Shown here in pieces: positions 36,850 through 49,500 of a DNA stretch of 64,000 bases; positions within the stretch are counted from its first letter, which is position 1; each line of letters starts with the position of its first letter. Source of the stretch: Clarkia xantiana subsp. parviflora (lineage: Eukaryota; Streptophyta; Magnoliopsida; Myrtales; Onagraceae); NCBI GenBank assembly GCA_036873135.1, contig JAPTYO010000010.1:9958634-10022633 (forward strand), written 5' to 3'. The notes below the pieces were generated by a model that was not told the DNA's origin, did not search any database, and saw only the letters and a list, made by a program, of their open reading frames with translations. Made by a program: the position numbers and the translations under genes.

Positions 36850-37240
36850 CTTAAGGCTTTCCGTCGTCCTAAGACGCTTTTTAGTCGATCCTTAAAAACT
36901 TAAGGATTTTTCGGACGTCCTATGACGTTTTTTAATCGAACCTTAAAAACTTAAGGATTTTTCGGACGTCCTATGACGCTTTTTAATCGAACCTTAAAAA
37001 CTTAAGGATTTTTCGGACGTCCTATGACGCTTTTTAATCGTACCTTAAAAATTTAAGGATTTTTCGGACGTCCTATGACGCTTTTTAATCGAACCTTAAA
37101 AACTTAAGGATTTTCGGACGTCCTATGACGCTTTTTAATCGAACCTTAAAAACTTAAGGATTTTCGGACGTCCTATGACGCTTTTTAATCGAACCTTAAA
37201 AACTTAAGGATTTTCGGACGTCCTATGACGCTTTTTAATG
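36850..37240. repeat. 50/51-bp tandem repeat between pol and the antisense ORF
   Basis: About 7.5 units, measured from the recurring TATGACGCTTTTTAAT at 36921, 36972, 37023, 37074, 37124, 37174 and 37224. Units are 51 bp on the left and 50 bp on the right; the difference is one T in GGATTTTTCGG. Each unit holds a palindromic CCTTAAAAACTTAAGG. It lies in the non-coding space of the gypsy element, between the converging 3' ends of pol and the antisense gene. Confidence 0.93.
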
Positions 37241-37366
37241 TATCGAGAACAACTTAGGAATACTTTGATCAGAAGTAACCTCTTTATTGATCGATGTCTT
37301 TAACATAGCATGCACCACTCAGGGCGACTTAATTACATCTTTGCGCCTCTACGGATGACTTAATTG

Positions 37367-40300
37367 TCAAACATGACATTTCTTCAGATGTTCACCACTA
37401 AAGGTGTTTCTTAATACATTGCCATCGAGGTCTTCTAACTTGTAAGCATTCGGGGCCGGCATGCCTACGATCTTGTAAGGCCCTTCCCATTTCGGGGACA
37501 TCTTGTTGATCCGGTCTTGTAGAGCGAACTCATTCCGACGCAGGACCAGTTCTCCCGCGTAGAACTGTCGCGACTTGACCTTCTGATTATAGTACCTGGC
37601 CGTCGCCAAACGCATCCGAGCTTGCACTATGTCGGCCTCCAGCCGTTTTTCCTCTAGCAAGGATAACTCCAGGCGCCTTGTTTCGTCATTCGTCAAAGGT
37701 CCTATCCTGGCTCTTTCTGGACTTGTCGAGGGCTCATAGCTTCTGGTTCGATGGGACGCCACAGCGATTTCCACGGGAGCGACCGCCTCCGTCCCATAAA
37801 CAAGTGCAAACGGGGTTTCACCTGTTGACCGCTTGGGTGTCGTTCGGACCGCCCACAACACGTTCTCCACTTCGTCCAGCCATTTTCCGTCCAAAGCATA
37901 AACCCTCTTCTTCAAGCCCTCCATCACGATTTTGTTGGCAGCCTCCACCTGCCCATTGGTCTGAGCGTGATGGACGGATGCTGTCCGATGCTCGATACCA
38001 AACTCGTCTAGGAACCTCTCCAACTAGGCCCCATTAAATGGAGGACTATTGTCGCTGATGATCACCTTCGGCACCCCATATCTCGACAAAATTCGGGTCT
38101 GAAGGAACTTGATAATATGTCCCGCTGTTGTCTTGGCTAACGGCTTAGCCTCGATCCACTTCGAGAAATAGTCAATCGCGACAAGCAAATGTGTGCACTG
38201 GCTCTTTGCTTTCGGAAGGGGTCCCACCAGGTCAATGCCCCACTGTGCGAAGGGCCAAGCACTCCCAATGGGCATCAAATCGGCAGCGGGGGCTGTGATA
38301 TTCGAAGCATATCTCTGACACGCGTCACAGGATCGAACAAGCGTCGTTGCTTCCTTATTCACCGTAGGCCAATAATATCCCAAGTTCAACGCCTTCCTCA
38401 GGATAGATCGAGCGCCTTCGTGACAGGCTGCGACTCCTTCATGTAATTCTCTCAGAATCCGAGTCGTATCGGGTTCGGCCACGCATTTCAAGAAAGGCGT
38501 CGAAAGCAGACCCTTCTTGTACAACTGGTTATCCACCATCGCGTAATTGATTGACATTCGTCGCAGTCGCTCCGCTGCCACTTTATCTTCAGGAAGTGCC
38601 CCCGTAGTCAAGTACACAATTATCGGGGTCATCCAAGTGGATTCCTCCTCTGACCCTGTTCCGATAGCGCACACCTCCGACGGATCGGTGGTCGATAGAA
38701 TCACCTTCTCCAAGAAGTGTACCTTCCGACTCTCTTCCAAAGGTGCCCCCAAGGCAAATTTGCTCAAGGTATCAGCCTCCACATTCTCTTCCCTCGGAAT
38801 TGCCTCGATATCAAAGCTTTTGAAGCTCTCCTTCAAGGTCCTAGCCTCCTGAAGATACTTCTTCATGATCGGGTTCTTTGCTCCATACTGCCCCCGAACC
38901 TGATTTACAATCAGGCTAGCATCACACTTCACCTTCAAATGTTCAATTCCAGTGCCCTTTGCGATTTTCAGCCCCGTTATAAGAGCCTCATATTCCGCCT
39001 CGTTATTGGTGGCTCTAAATGTTAGGGCCAATGCATATCGAAGTGGCTCCGCCCCCCCTGGCGGAATCAGTACGAACCCCGCACCCGATCCATCCGAGCT
39101 TGAGGAGCCATCCGTGTACAACTCCCAGGTGTTCTCCTTATTTGGCTGTTCCGACTGCTCCGCCGTCAGGACCTCTTCAGTATTCCCGGTTGCCCCCTCT
39201 ACTGTTTCCGTTGCTTCAGGATCGGGAACAGTAGATTCAACTATAAAGTCGGCCAATGCCTGCCCTTTGATAGCTGTTCTCGGAGCGAAATGAATCCGAA
39301 ACTCGCTAAGTTCCACGGCCCACTTTACTAGTCTCCCCGACGCATCAGGCCGGTTCAAGAAGTGTTTCAATGGCTGATCAGTCAACACCGTAATTTCATG
39401 CGCATGGAAGTAAGGCCGTAACTTTCTAGCGGTAATAATCAACGCAAAGAGGTACTTCTCAATCGGAGGGTAATTCATTTCACTCTTGGCGAACGCCTTG
39501 CTTACATAATAGACGGGGATTTGATTGCCCTCGACAGCTTTAACTAAAACAGAGCTTATTGCAAACGAAGAAACAGCCAAGTAAAGATAGAGCGGCTCGC
39601 CTGGAGCTGGCTTTGCTAGTGGTGGGAGAGTGCGGAGATGTTGTTTGAGCGCTTGGAACGCCTCCTCACATTCGGCGGTCCATTCGAACTGTCGGTTGGC
39701 CCTTAGCACATTGAAAAATGGCATCGCCCGGTCGCTTGCCTTGGATAAGAAGCGATTCATCGAAGCCAGTCGACCGTTCAGCACTTGCACCTCCCTATAG
39801 TTTGTCGGGGACTGCATCTCCTCTATCGCCCTTAGTTTTTCGGGATTCACCTCGATCCCCCTCTGGCTCACCATGAAGCCTAAGAACTTCCCTGAATGTA
39901 CTCCGAAAGCACATTTGGCTGGATTCAGGCGGACTTGGTGGAGCTTCATCCTCTCGAAGGCCATTGCCAAGTTACCAACGTGGTCTGATGCTCGTCGGGA
40001 CTTCACCAGCATGTCGTCTACATAGGCTTCCATGGTACTCCCAATCATATCCCCGAACAGTTTGTTCACCATCCTCTGATAGGTCGCCCCTGCGTTCACC
40101 AGGCCGAAAGGCATGACATCGTACTGGAAGACTTCACTGTCCGCGTAGAAGGCGGTATGTGGGGCATCCTTTTTCGCCATCTTTATCTGGTTATAGCCAG
40201 AATAAGCATCCATAAAGCTTAGCAGCTCATGCCCCGATGTAGCATCCACCAATTGATCGATCCGCGGGAGCGGATAACAGTCCTTCGGGCAAGCCTTATT

Positions 40301-43014
40301 CAAGTCGCGGAAGTCGACACACATCCGCCACTTCCCGTTGCTTTTCCTCACCAGCACTGGGTTGGCTACCCAAGTCTGGAATCGGATCTCCCGAATGAAC
40401 CCAGCGTCGAGCAACCTGCCAACCTCCTGCTGGATTGCGATCCTCTTGTCTGTCCCCATCGGACGTCTCTTCTGCGCGATCGGCTTGATCGTAGGGTCGA
40501 TATTCAGTTCGTGTTCGATCACGTCACGGCTGATTCCTGGCATATCGCTCGGGGACCAGGCAAACAACTCCTTGAATTCTCTCAAGAGCGCGATTAACTC
40601 CTGAGCCCTCTCCTCGGTTAGGGCGGATCCGATCTTTACCCTCTTCTCGGGTCCATCTATCTCGACTTCTTTTAGGTCCTCCATGGGGGCGGGGCGCCCA
40701 AACTCCTCTCGAGGGTCAGTGTCTGTCTGGAGAACCGACATAGCCTCCTTCCTTGATCTCCTTGTGGCGTTGACATAACACCGTCTCGACGCCACCTGAT
40801 CGCCTTTTACTTCACCGACCCCATTCTCAGTCGGGAACTTCATTTTTTGATGGATAGTCGAGGCTACTGCCATCAGCGGGTTGATGGTGGTTCTCCCGAT
40901 AATCGCATTGTACGTCCCTGTGGATTCGACCACCACGAACTCCACATCTCTCTTCTCCATTTTCCAGCCACTGCCGAACCACACAGGCAGCGTAATAACT
41001 CCCAACGGATAAGAGGTTGTGCCGCAAAATCCTACCATTGGGAAGTTAACCTCCCGTAGGTCTTTCTTCTTCTTCCCCATCTGCTCCAGGGCGTCGGAGA
41101 AGAGGATGTCGGAGGAGCTTCCTCCATCAATGAGGATCCTCTTCATTTCGAATCCACCTACATCCAGTGTCACGACTAGGGCATCCTCGTGGGGGGTCAC
41201 TACTCCCTCCAGATCTTTCGCCGAGAAGGTAATCTCCATTTCCTCCTTCGGGGTCCATGTCCGGGACCTTTTCCCCAACACCACTGCTACGGGCACCTGG
41301 TTGGCGTAACGCTCCCGAGAAGACGATGTGTCTCCTCCCGCAGCAAACCCTCCATGGATCACATTAATGACCCTCTTCTGTCGGGACCCTGATGGGCCTT
41401 CCGAAGGCTCTGCTTCGGACCTTCTCTTCCTTGGGGATCTCGATCGAGATTTGGATCTCGACCGAGATCGGGAATGGGGCTTGCAGCGCGAATCCCCCAC
41501 GAACTCCTTCAGCTTACCCCTCTGGATAAGCTTCTCTACTTCCTTCTTCAGCTCCCGACACTGGTCAGTGTCGTGACCCGTGGCCCGGTGGAATCGGCAG
41601 TAACGGTCGGTGCGGGAGCCCAACTTTTCGCCTTCCTTCTTTTTGGGGAACCGAGCGAGGCCTTGCCTCTCCATTACCGCAAAGACCTCTCTCAAAGGCC
41701 TGTTGAGGGGGGTAAACTCCTCCCTCTGACTGTCCTTTTTTGTCGGACGCCTATCCTCCCTTCGATCGGAGCGTCCACGACTCCGACTACTCTCGGAGCT
41801 ATCCTTCTTGTTTTGGTTGTCCAATGGTTTGAACAACTGCTTTCCTCCGCGCCCCTTGGGAGGAGCCAACTCTCCGGCAGCGATCTTCGACTCTTGGACG
41901 TCGATTTGCTGTTTCACCCTCGCCTGAAGCGCCTCCATGATCCAGACGTTTTTGGCCGCGACGCTGTGCAGTAAGTCGGAGCCGTAGGGGGGTTTGAGGT
42001 TTTTCAAGAAGGTACGGACGGCCTCGCCCTCTGATATCTCCTCATCCAGCTCGGTCATGCCAGCCGTGTAACGCTGGTAGTATTGGGCCAGCGACTCGTC
42101 GGGCCTCTGGACCACCTCATGCAGGGTCCGAACACTCTTCAGCAGCCGTCGACGCCCTTGGTACTGGGCGATGAATCGCTGATGCATATCCTCCCAACAG
42201 GTTATGCATCCGGTGGGCAGACTGTAGAACCATGTTAAAGCCTTCTCTCCCAAGGTACTCGGGAACAACGCGCAGATAACATCCTCATCTGGGGTCCTGC
42301 CCATGCACGCTGTCAGGTGCTTCTGTACGTGGCGGACCGGGTCCGCGTCCCCGTCGTACTCCTCTATCTTCGGGATACCCAAGCCTGGAGGGGCCAGGGT
42401 ATTGATCAGCCTGGGAACGAAGGGATGGGTCTCCCGACTCCTCAACTCCGACATCATGGGCTTCTGATCTCCCATGCAAATACCCACAATCTTCACCACC
42501 TGATCAGCAGTGAGGGGACCATTCAGGGGAATAGTCCTTTGCTGTACTGGCCCTGGTCCATCGACCACAAAATTCTCCGCCGGTGCTGGATTCGGATGCC
42601 TGGGGGAATGGGCTGTTCCCTCAACGGGGGAGGTGGCGGCAGATTGTCGTCCACCTGCCTTCTGGGAGCATCTCGCCGCGGAGGGAGCGGCGGTAGATCT
42701 ACGGCCTGCCTTCTGGCAGCCTCTCTTCGGTCTAAGAGGGCCTCCATGGCCTCCATGAATAGGGGCATGGCCTCTGCCACTACCCTGGCCAGCTCTGGGC
42801 TTTGGGAAGGCGCCTCGTTCCTGGATCCACCGGGGAGCTCGTTCCTGGTCATCGACCTGGTTTCTCTTCGCGGGGGAACAACCTCCCTGGTGGTGTCATC
42901 TCGGTGAGTGCTGTCACCATCGTCTCTCAGATCCTGATGCTGTGTATCATCCTCAGGGGGATTGCTGGTGGTCTGCACCTGCTTGCCTGATCGCTGCGGC
43001 CTATTGCCAGCCAT
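37367..43014 (-). pseudogene. gag-pol: Broken gag-pol polyprotein of the gypsy element
   Basis: Gag starts at ATG 43014 (MAGNRPQRSGKQ) with a Pro-rich leader. The frame stops at 42523 while the main 1,514-codon frame is already open, so a one-base frame change is needed between about 42570 and 42660, near a CCCCC run at 42602-42606. In the main frame (numbered from 42568) come the gag domain (residues about 55-230), a CRFHRATGHDTDQC knuckle (about 330), protease LIDGGSSSDIL (Asp481), RT with YVDD (849-852), RNase H, a second RNase H starting WELYTDGSSSS (about 1150-1280), and the integrase zinc region and first two catalytic Asp (about 1443, 1507). An in-frame TAG at 38021-38023 then cuts integrase before its Glu. 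The frame continues to 37367 with HAQTNGQVEAANK and the C-terminal domain. A single substitution could explain the stop. Confidence 0.93.
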
Positions 43015-43060
43015 GGTATGGAGTCAAAGGGAAGCAAACTTACTTTGGCTTTTTGTTGCG

Positions 43061-43079
43061 TTCCCACAGACGGCGCCAA
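43061..43079 (-). promoter_or_regulatory. Primer binding site of the gypsy element
   Basis: The minus strand reads TTGGCGCCGTCTGTGGGAA directly after the 5' LTR. The TGGCGCCG part is complementary to the 3' end of plant tRNA-Asp. This sequence is common in plant Ty3/gypsy elements. Confidence 0.75.
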
Positions 43080-43702
43080 TGTTGGATCACGGTAGGAACT
43101 CCGGTTACGATGACGGATTCCTTAGCTCCTCGCAATCCTGCAGAAGGGGAATAGAGGGCGGTGGCCCAGAATCCCTCTCCGATGCTTAACGTAAGTACGG
43201 TGATCAAGCAAGCAATATGTGTATGTGTGTAAAAACGTAACCTTAATCTGGGATAACTTCCTTCCTTTTATAGGGGGAAGGCTATCCCAGTTACCTGATT
43301 AGGCGGTTGGATTGTGATCCACTATCCCACATATTTCGCCGTATATCTCGCCACGCATCCCACATATCTCGCCCATTATATCACTACTGTAATCATGGCG
43401 AGATTTCCGGGATTGTGCTCTTACTAGTGAGCCTCGACCATTATCGGAGACTCCCAAGTTGCATCATTGAGGATTCGGTGTCGGGGAGTGATGTCAACCC
43501 CCATATCGGGACCGACCACGTCCAGGTCCGATAACATCGGGGCTCTCCCCTATCGAGGTCATACTTACTCGGGGCTATTCAATGTCGGGGCCTCCTTCTG
43601 TCGGAGCCCTTAGCCTTCCAGCAGCCCAGCTCCTAGCCCAACGGGCCTAGTCGCCGTTTGCCAATCGTTAAGGGGCCTAACGGCCTTCGCCGGGGCCCAT
43701 CA
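43080..43702 (-). repeat. 5' LTR of the gypsy element
   Basis: 623 bp, starting TGTTGGATCACGG and ending GGGGCCCATCA. The final A to T change explains why the end looks irregular; ACAAT follows directly. Promoter activity would read leftward into gag-pol. Confidence 0.95.
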
Positions 43703-43710
43703 ACAATCAA

Positions 43711-44068
43711 TATAGCAGTGTTATCAGGACCGGACCGGAGGTCGAATCGGTCAGGCTACCGATTTTCAGTTCGAACCCATTCAGTCAGTTTTAGTAAAAA
43801 GTCAGTAAATTTCAATAAAATCAATAGATTCATATGGTAAGTTTTCAACAAAATAAATTTCACTAACAACCCGATTGAATTTTGTTTGTTACGGAGGGTG
43901 AACTACAAACCGGACGGTCCGCTCAGATCTGACTAGTTCACTGAAAACCGGGCTTTCGAACCGAATTCGCTTAAATCATCCATTTTTGCTCAAACCGAAT
44001 TATTGAAGGCAACCGTTCTAGTTCGAACCTGATCGGACCACCGGTCCGGTTCTGATAACACTGCTATA
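43711..44068. mobile_element. Inverted-repeat DNA element next to the gypsy insertion
   Basis: The left end TATAGCAGTGTTATCAG pairs with the right end CTGATAACACTGCTATA. Subterminal GGACCGGACCGG pairs with CCGGTCCGG. No clean target duplication was found. A partial relative lies at about 61840-61940. Confidence 0.7.
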
Positions 44069-44875
44069 GTACTCCAGTCTCCAGCAACCCAATTGACCCA
44101 TTAAGTCGCGCCTTATGAGTATGTGGCAATCGCTAACAAGAAAAAATAAATGTGGCAATCTCTATTCTAGTAAAAAATTACTTATTACAAATTTACAATG
44201 CCGAAACTAGATGCAACTGACCGGCTATTGATCATGGTTTTTTTTCATGTCTTGGAATCCATGAAAATAAGAAGGTTAGGTAGTAGATTTTAAAATTCAA
44301 ATAACAATTTACGAAAAAATATCAAAGTAACGGTTAGGTTATTAGACTTCTAAAATAAATAAAATTATTTTTTTTAAATAACAAACAAATCATAAATTTA
44401 AATAAATAAATAAAATCATTTTTATACAGAAAAAACGAGAAATGTGTAATAAAAATAAAATAAATAAAATTCCAAATCTGTGGATGTTTTTCATTCATCC
44501 AAAAAAAAAAAACACTTTTTTAAAATATATATTATATTTTGTAATTAAAAATATTTTTTCTTTTTTCAAATTTGAAATAAAATTGTCTATTACTTTTAAT
44601 ATAGAAAACCATAAACTTAAAAGCGGTTAGTTATAACTTTTAACTTTAGAAATAATAATGAATAATTTTCATAAAAAATTTCAATATATTTGGCGAAAAA
44701 AAAAAAAACCAATATATATACGATATTATTATTAATTTGTCTTACAGGCGCACGTCAGCCGCACGATTCTATATTCTAATATCTAACACATTGTAATGAA
44801 AAGTTCGTCTGTGCGGCTATACTTTAGTCAATACTAGAGAAGAGGTGATTTACACCGCATAACTTATGTGCACAT
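44069..44875. other. Intergenic, no gene seen
   Basis: Very AT-rich with A and T runs. Nothing supports a gene. Confidence 0.5.
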
Positions 44876-45856
44876 TAAGGACACGTTTGATTGCCGGTAT
44901 TGCGATATCCTAATACCGGTATTAGCTAATACATGCTTAGCTAATACAATGTTTGATTGAGCCATGTACTAATACCGGTATTAGCTAATACATGCTTAGC
45001 TAATACAATGTTTGATTGAGCCATGTATTAGGATATCCTAATAATTCAAACATTGTATTAGGATATCCTAATACAATGACTAAACGACCTAAATACCCTT
45101 ACTTGCATTTTCAATGAAGATATATTTTACATATGATTAATTTAACAAAGATAAAATTTAACAAAAAAAAGTAACTTCAATTATTTAAAATAATATTTTT
45201 CATAAAAAAAATATCAAATTTATGTATAAATAGTAAAAACTATTTTTGCTAATGTATATATATAAAGAAAATAGTACAAAACAATTGAAAAAAGTGATTA
45301 GCCCGACCCGTTCTAGCCGGGCCTAGCCCGAACTAAACCAAAGCAACATAAAGCAACTCGACCCAAACAGACTGACCCGAATTGGTCTGCCTGGCCCGAA
45401 CCACCCAGCCCGGCCCTAATCACCCAGCCCGGCCCGAACTGACCAGCCCAGCCCAAACCACACAGCACGGCCCGAACTGACCAGCCCAGCCCAAACCACA
45501 CAGCCCGGTCCGTACCGCCCAGCCCGACCCGAACCGCCCAGCCCGACCCGAACCGCCCAGCCCGAACATGACTCGGCACGACCCGTGTCCAAAGTTTCGA
45601 GGTAAACAGGGTCCGGCAGTTACGATGTAAACAGTGAAAGTTTGCCATATATTACAAGGGTAAATTGGTAATTAGGAGATTGGTATTAGCTAATACTTTA
45701 CTTTTAGATGGTATTAATTAATACCAAATTCCTTCTATAATTGAGTATTAGCTAATACCAAGTATTAGCTAATACCAATACCAAGTTGACACAAACACGG
45801 TATTAGCTAATACCGGTATTAGGATATCGCAATACCGGCAATCAAGCGTGCCCTAA
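44876..45856. mobile_element. PIF/Harbinger-like MITE, copy 2
   Basis: The element spans 44879-45853 (975 bp). Ends are GGACACGTTTGATTGCCGG and the complement CCGGCAATCAAGCGTGCCC. A perfect TAA duplication lies at 44876-44878 and 45854-45856. It has many TAATACCGGTATTAGCTAAT subterminal repeats and matches the element at 11281. There is no transposase. Confidence 0.88.
45300..45580. repeat. GC-rich CCCGAACCGCCCAG-type repeat inside the MITE
   Basis: About fifteen imperfect units of roughly 14-20 bp such as CCAGCCCGACCCGAACCG and CCAGCCCAGCCCAAACC. They form a GC-rich island in an otherwise AT-rich element. An open frame across it is just a consequence of the repeat. Confidence 0.85.
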
Positions 45857-46534
45857 TATTTTTTTTTTTTTGGGTAAACAAAATGAATAAGTTAACAGCA
45901 GTGACTTTAAAGTTTAAAAACCCAGCTAAATAATGGTTCAGCCATTAGCAACACAGACTTATAATTAGTACTGTTTTTAGTTTCTTAAAACGAGCTTATA
46001 TCATTTTCATTCTACTAATATCCCACTGAAACTCAATAACTGTTAATAGTGTGTCCCATTACTCATGGATTCAACTTTCTTCCTAACTTTGTGATATTTT
46101 AGCACCGATCAAAAAGACATGAAATTGGAAAGACAAACAAACAATCTCCCTACCCAAAAGAGAAGAAACAGAGTAGCTAAAGTGGCAAGAGAAACCCTTA
46201 AAAATGGAAGCTATTCAACGATCAGCATCGATTATTTGGATGTCAATGTCACTCACCTGACTAAAACTGACTCAAACCAGATTCCATCTATGCTCACACA
46301 TGATTCCAAACATTGATGAAAATTGTCATTTTTACTAGTTCTTTCTGTTCCAACATTACACTATATCTACGTAATCTCCACAAACAAATTACAGTAATTT
46401 ACGTACCTCTAATTCGTATGTTTTGTTTGGATAACCTGCTGCTGGACCTCGATCATTCAAAAGATGTCTAGCTTTCTATCTGTACTGAGGACTCTGTTTC
46501 TGGGAAAAAGAATTTCTGGGTGCAAATATAATAA
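45857..46534. other. Intergenic, no gene seen
   Basis: This is the 3' flank of the MNS5-like gene. No supportable coding region was seen. Confidence 0.5.
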
Positions 46535-49500
46535 TCATAGTAAATGCCATAGTCCACAGAAACCAGCCATACTGCAGGATCTCCTTCTGCAATTAGTTGA
46601 ATCAACTCCACAATCTTCATCAGCTAAACACCTGTGGTCTACCCTAGCATCAGGGACATGGCAACTACTTTCAATTTGTCGGGTTTGTCTCGGATAATTG
46701 GAAGTAGATGCAGGACACAGTTGACGAGACAGACAGCTCGTTTGCCTGTCATTCTGGAAAAAAAATGCAGAAAGTTTCATGTTTTTCATGAAGCTTAATA
46801 AAAAGCTCAAACTTTAAATTAATGAAAACATGTGAATTGATAGGGGGTATTGGATAAAATGAAAACCTTGACAAAGGTCCAGTTGGTTGGATTGTAGCTC
46901 TCAGGGAGTCGTTCGTGCCAATCTCTCAACACAGGAAGAGGATGTCCCTCAGTGGTGAATACATAGTTCTGGCTTTGCAAAAAGGCATCATCGAATAGAA
47001 GATAGAGATATTTACACCTACACAAGAAAATGCAGATTATTTTGAAATTTCAGGGATTCGGGTCTTGTTCTTTGAGGGAAGATTGAATTATGCGGTATTT
47101 CTTACGTTTCAGCAAGAAAGAAACTGTGTTGATGGTCCTCTAGTTGCATGGTTGACACATCTCTTACACTGGCAAATCCTCCTTCCACTCTTGTATATAA
47201 GTTAAGGGACTTCATAATTGATTCACCAACTTCTAGGTACCACGGATCTGGTAAAACAAAGAAGATTTCACTCTGATGCATAAGATACAGAGAATCAATC
47301 AATTTCACAGAACATATAGAATAGATTGTTAGACCTTTGGTTGCCTGATATAAGTAGAATGTGGATTCAGCCAACTCTGGGCGGAGGGGGTAGTATTTCT
47401 CTGTAGGATGCAGCACTTGATGGTCCAACAAGTACCTCTCTGGTAGCACTCCAAATTTCTTCCATACGTGAAAAAACTCACGGTGTGATGAATTTGCAGC
47501 AGCAACATCCCCGACAAGAACCTGAATATTATCATTGTAACAGGAAATTAGTTTAATATGCTCATCGGTTCCTCAACTTGAAATAAAAAATTAGCTATTA
47601 ACTTGCCTGCAAACCAGGCCAAAATGCTTGAAGGCTTGTCAGCTGCCAATATGTTGCCTTTCCGTTTCTCATATCAGCCTCGTGGTACCTACCATTGCAG
47701 AAATCAGCTAATTCAACTTAAATATCATTATCCAATGTTTAGTCCATCTGCTAGTCAAACTAACCCTTGCAAGGTTATCTCTTATAGTGAGAATTAGTAT
47801 TGGCAATCATAGTGAAAGCGATCAAAATAATAAGTCAACCAATTACAAAGAGAACGATGAAGGTTAATAGAATAATGAGATTAAGTAAAAACAGGATACC
47901 TTACCAAGGACCGTGCCGGAAATACTTCTGCACTGCGATATAAGCAGATTGAAACATCCTCCAGTACTCTTCGTTGCCAAAGAGGATGTGAGCTTTGGCT
48001 AGATACTCATAAAATGAATCCACTCCTTCAAGTTATCAACAAAACTTTTAGCTAGAAACATTAAGTAACTTCTGACAAATGAAGCAATAATGAATGAGAC
48101 AAGTATATTGAAGTGGATAATCAACAGAGATTAACCCAAGTAGCAACTGAGTAAAGACTAACAGGATCATAAATGAATTTCTAAAAGGAAGTAGAGAGAG
48201 ATCAATACCAGCACCAATTCCAGAAGAATACTCTACCCATTCTCCTTTTTCTACATCCAGAGTTGTTCCTAGTAAATTCAATGAACTACGCATGCTCCAT
48301 AGCTTACGTAGGGCACGTAGAGCTGCAGATTCAAACCTGGAGTCCCCAGTCAATCGTGATAGTGCACCCATTTCAAGAATCAGAGAACCTGAATAAGAAG
48401 AAATCTGTTAAAGTCATATAAAACACCACTCCACCAGCCAATAGACAAAAATGGAGAATCAAGATGGCCTGATAATAAATTCAAAGAGTTCTCACCACAA
48501 CATGAAGTGCTCGTTTCAGTTGTCTCGTTTGGTATAACTCCATACTGTCCAAAAAGTCGTGATGGCATGAGCCATGTAACCAATCTTAGGAAAATAAATG
48601 CTTTGACACTTGTTTCAGTTAGAAGACAAAAGAAATTCTTTGGCACTTGTTTCAGTTAGAAGACAAAAGTAAGCAGCACATGTTAAGACTCTTCACCTTC
48701 AAACTTGTAGCATTGATCTGTTCTTTTAATGTGTAATGTCAAATAAAATAAATCAGTTGAGGCACCTCTTCACTTATTGAGAAAGAAAGATAACACTTCC
48801 ATTAACTAATATAAGTCGACTTTGCCTGGAGACTGTAACTGTAGCACCTCAAGAAGATGAACTATTACTACCTTTAAATTAATCCATGCATATGGCAACC
48901 CAGTTGGAGTTTCAAATGCAGGCAGAAACCGCTGCCCAAGATCTTTGGCAAGAATAAGCAGCTGGCCATTGTATGATCCTTGGGTCAACCTGTTTGTAGA
49001 ATCAGTGGCAAGAATATGAGCAGAAACAAGTCCTCCAAGAAGCCTTATGTTGCACTACAAATGGAAATCAAGCGAATAATCAGAATGTGAAAGATCTCAA
49101 ACTCAGCAAAAGAAAAGCAAAACCATCAAATATTTAAGGGTTAATAACTAAAAAACTGTCCAAGGTTTACCCTATGTTAAAATTAGGTGTCTGAAATTTG
49201 AAATGTTAAAATGGACTGTCCCAAGTTTCTTTTTTGTTGAAATTTGGTGTCTCGGTGTGATTACTTTAGAGAAGTCAATTTCGACGAAACCGTTTGTCAA
49301 ATTCGAGCTCTTATACACATTCCCTTCTCGTCATCTTGCCGGGACCATCACCCTAGAAAGTTGGTCACATCCGGGCAAGTAAATCTCGCTCTATTGTCCT
49401 TGGAAATGGCTCCACACCACTCTTCTAGAAACTTTTTTTTAATATTCAATTTTTAGGTGAAATTTGACGATTTTGTGAAAAGTAAAGAGTGATGGATTAT

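Larger units (their letters stand above)
32673..43707 (-). mobile_element. Ty3/gypsy Tat-lineage LTR retrotransposon, 11.0 kb
   Basis: The element spans 32678-43702. It has two 623-bp LTRs, TG/CA-type ends and a perfect 5-bp target duplication ACAAT at 32673-32677 and 43703-43707. Transcription is on the minus strand: 5' LTR at right, primer site, gag-pol, tandem repeats, an antisense gene on the plus strand, a G-rich polypurine tract (plus TTTGCCCCCAAG at 33301), then the 3' LTR. Pol order is protease, RT, RNase H, a second archaeal-type RNase H, integrase; the second RNase H defines the Tat lineage (Ogre/Retand-type). I count two differences between LTRs, so insertion is very recent. Its own gag-pol is broken in two places, so this copy is probably non-autonomous. 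Confidence 0.95.

Noticed and set aside
36850..37240. CRISPR-like array
   Set aside because: Units are direct tandem repeats without unique spacers and lie inside a plant retrotransposon.
45313..45648. 111-codon frame over the GC-rich repeat
   Set aside because: It is an open frame produced by a simple repeat inside a MITE, with no independent coding evidence.
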